DNA of 39,693 nucleotides from Bacilli bacterium (GTDB taxonomy: Bacteria; Bacillota_I; Bacilli_A; RFN20; CAG-288), in the NCBI GenBank assembly GCA_022780765.1, contig JALEUS010000094.1, positions 1 through 39,693 of the forward strand, in the 5' to 3' direction. Of the stretch, positions 38,317-39,693 are shown piece after piece. The position numbers and the translations under genes are program-made. The number at the start of each line of letters is the position of its first letter. The stretch's first letter is position 1. The notes under the pieces were generated by a model. It saw only the letters and a program-made list of their open reading frames with translations, was not told where the DNA came from and ran no database searches.

Positions 38317-38394
38317 AAAACATTTTTAATTATATAGGTTTCGTCTTTAAATTCAATCATTTTTTGTGTAAAATTGATAGGTTGAGGTAGAAAT

Positions 38395-39693
38395 ATGGGC
38401 GAATCATATAATGCTAGTAATTTGAAGATTCTTCATGGTCTATTGCCTGTCAGGGAAAGACCAGGAATGTATATAGGTTCAACCGATACAATCGGCTTAC
38501 ATCACCTTGTTTGGGAAATAGTTGACAATGCAGTCGATGAAGCAAATGAAGGATATGGAAAGAATATTTACGTGATAATTCACGATGATAATTCGTTGGA
38601 GGTTATCGATCAGGCTAGAGGTATTCCCTACGATTACAATGAGAAAGAGAAAATGACCGGTTTTCAAATAGTCTATCAGACACTGCACGGCGGAGGAAAG
38701 TTCGATGAAAAGAATTACTCTCATGCTGGAGGTTTACACGGTGTCGGTGCTGCTGTTACAAATGCTTTATCCAAATGGATGGAGATACATTCATACAAGG
38801 ATGGTGTAGATCATTTCGGTCGTTTTGAAAACGGAGGAAAGAAGTTTTCAGGAATTAAGGATTTAGGACCAACTACCAAGAGAGGAACATCGGTCAGATT
38901 TCTTCCTGATGACACTATCTTTGAAGATATCACTTGGAATTATGAGAGGATCTCTTCTCATTTAGATCACAGAGCATGTCTTACAAAAGGTGTCACTTTC
39001 CATCTGAAAGATGAAAGGAGCGGTAGAAGTCAAACATATTTCTATGAGAGAGGTCTTTTAGAATATTATCAAAGAAGGACAGCAGGAAAAACTGCTCTCT
39101 GTCAGCCTGTTCACATTGAAGGCAAATCACCGGAAGGTATTTCTGTTGAGACAGTCTTTGGCTTTTTGAAAGATAACTACGATGAAAAGATCATCTCTTT
39201 TGCTAACGGTGTAAGAACAACAGATGGTGGATATCATGTCACCGGTTTAAAAAAAGCGATCACCAGCTGCTTTAATTACTACGCTTCTTCTCACAATCTT
39301 ATAAAGAAGAACGAGTCTTTAGATGGAGATTGTTTAAGGGAAGGTTTAGTGTGCATCATCTCAGCATGGGTTCCTGAACATCTGCTTCAGTTTGAAGGAC
39401 AGACAAAAGGAAAACTAGGTACGAAAGAGGCTTTAAACTCCGTCGATTCGATAATCGAAGAGAAGTTAGCCTATCATCTTGAAGAACATGCTAAGGAGAG
39501 TGACAGCATAGTCAGTAAGACGATAAATGAGATGAGAATAAGAGCGAAGAGCGAAGAGGATAAAAGAAAGGAAAGAGAGCTGCTTAAAACAAAGATGAAC
39601 AGCTTCTCACTCTCTGATAAACTCACTCCTTGTTCAACAAAAGATTATCTCAATAATGAGCTTTTTATAGTTGAAGGTGATTCCGCAGGCGGT
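38395..39693 (+). CDS. parE: DNA topoisomerase IV subunit B (partial, open at right edge)
   Basis: MGESYNASNLKILHGLLPVRERPGMYIGSTDTIGLHHLVWEIVDNAVDEANEG...GGGKFDEKNYSHAGGLHGVGAAVTNALS...EGDSAGG; 433 codons to the edge, so absent from the ORF track. ParE preferred over GyrB because plsY is adjacent. Confidence 0.88.
   Translation, partial: MGESYNASNLKILHGLLPVRERPGMYIGSTDTIGLHHLVWEIVDNAVDEANEGYGKNIYVIIHDDNSLEVIDQARGIPYDYNEKEKMTGFQIVYQTLHGGGKFDEKNYSHAGGLHGVGAAVTNALSKWMEIHSYKDGVDHFGRFENGGKKFSGIKDLGPTTKRGTSVRFLPDDTIFEDITWNYERISSHLDHRACLTKGVTFHLKDERSGRSQTYFYERGLLEYYQRRTAGKTALCQPVHIEGKSPEGISVETVFGFLKDNYDEKIISFANGVRTTDGGYHVTGLKKAITSCFNYYASSHNLIKKNESLDGDCLREGLVCIISAWVPEHLLQFEGQTKGKLGTKEALNSVDSIIEEKLAYHLEEHAKESDSIVSKTINEMRIRAKSEEDKRKERELLKTKMNSFSLSDKLTPCSTKDYLNNELFIVEGDSAGG

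Noticed and set aside
1-39693. tRNA/rRNA genes
   Set aside because: No tRNA-like GGTTCRAATCC arm with a matching acceptor stem, and no rRNA signature, was seen on reading; no tRNAscan could be run.
1-39693. Alternative genetic code (UGA = Trp) suggested by Mollicute-like content
   Set aside because: TGA ends several genes at compact ATGA overlaps (ybeY::cdd/era, era/recO) and conserved Trp positions use TGG.

Overview
Low-GC, gene-dense chromosomal window, probably from an anaerobic, reduced-genome Firmicutes/Mollicutes-related bacterium. TGA is used as a stop, so this is not the Mycoplasma code. Most of it is housekeeping: sdaA; an [FeFe] hydrogenase; a flavin reductase-rubredoxin; nrdDG; mraZ-rsmH with a stub; pyk-ROK-thrS (minus strand); dnaB/dnaI-like genes; ybeY::cdd-era-recO-glyS-dnaG-rpoD; a second RpoD-like sigma; trmK; ispH; apt-rsh-hisS-aspS-DEAD helicase; ispG; rpmG-efp-yneF; plsY; parE running off the right edge. 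The left edge is accessory: a truncated CDS, five ~21-bp iterons and a decayed P-loop ATPase. The strongest leads are: (1) a second full-length RpoD-like sigma directly behind rpoD with changed promoter-contact residues; (2) a DnaI-like helicase loader with no recognisable Walker A/B; (3) a C39 peptidase whose reading frame is offset at a T7 run from an ABC-type membrane domain, with no ATPase domain nearby; (4) a YbeY-cytidine deaminase fusion; (5) two iteron-like arrays next to gene remnants (338-433 and 37363-37454); (6) a 10-bp-phased MraZ-box-like repeat over the mraZ promoter and a Per/Fur-like palindrome at the hydrogenase promoter. All family calls come from reading motifs by eye; no database search was run.
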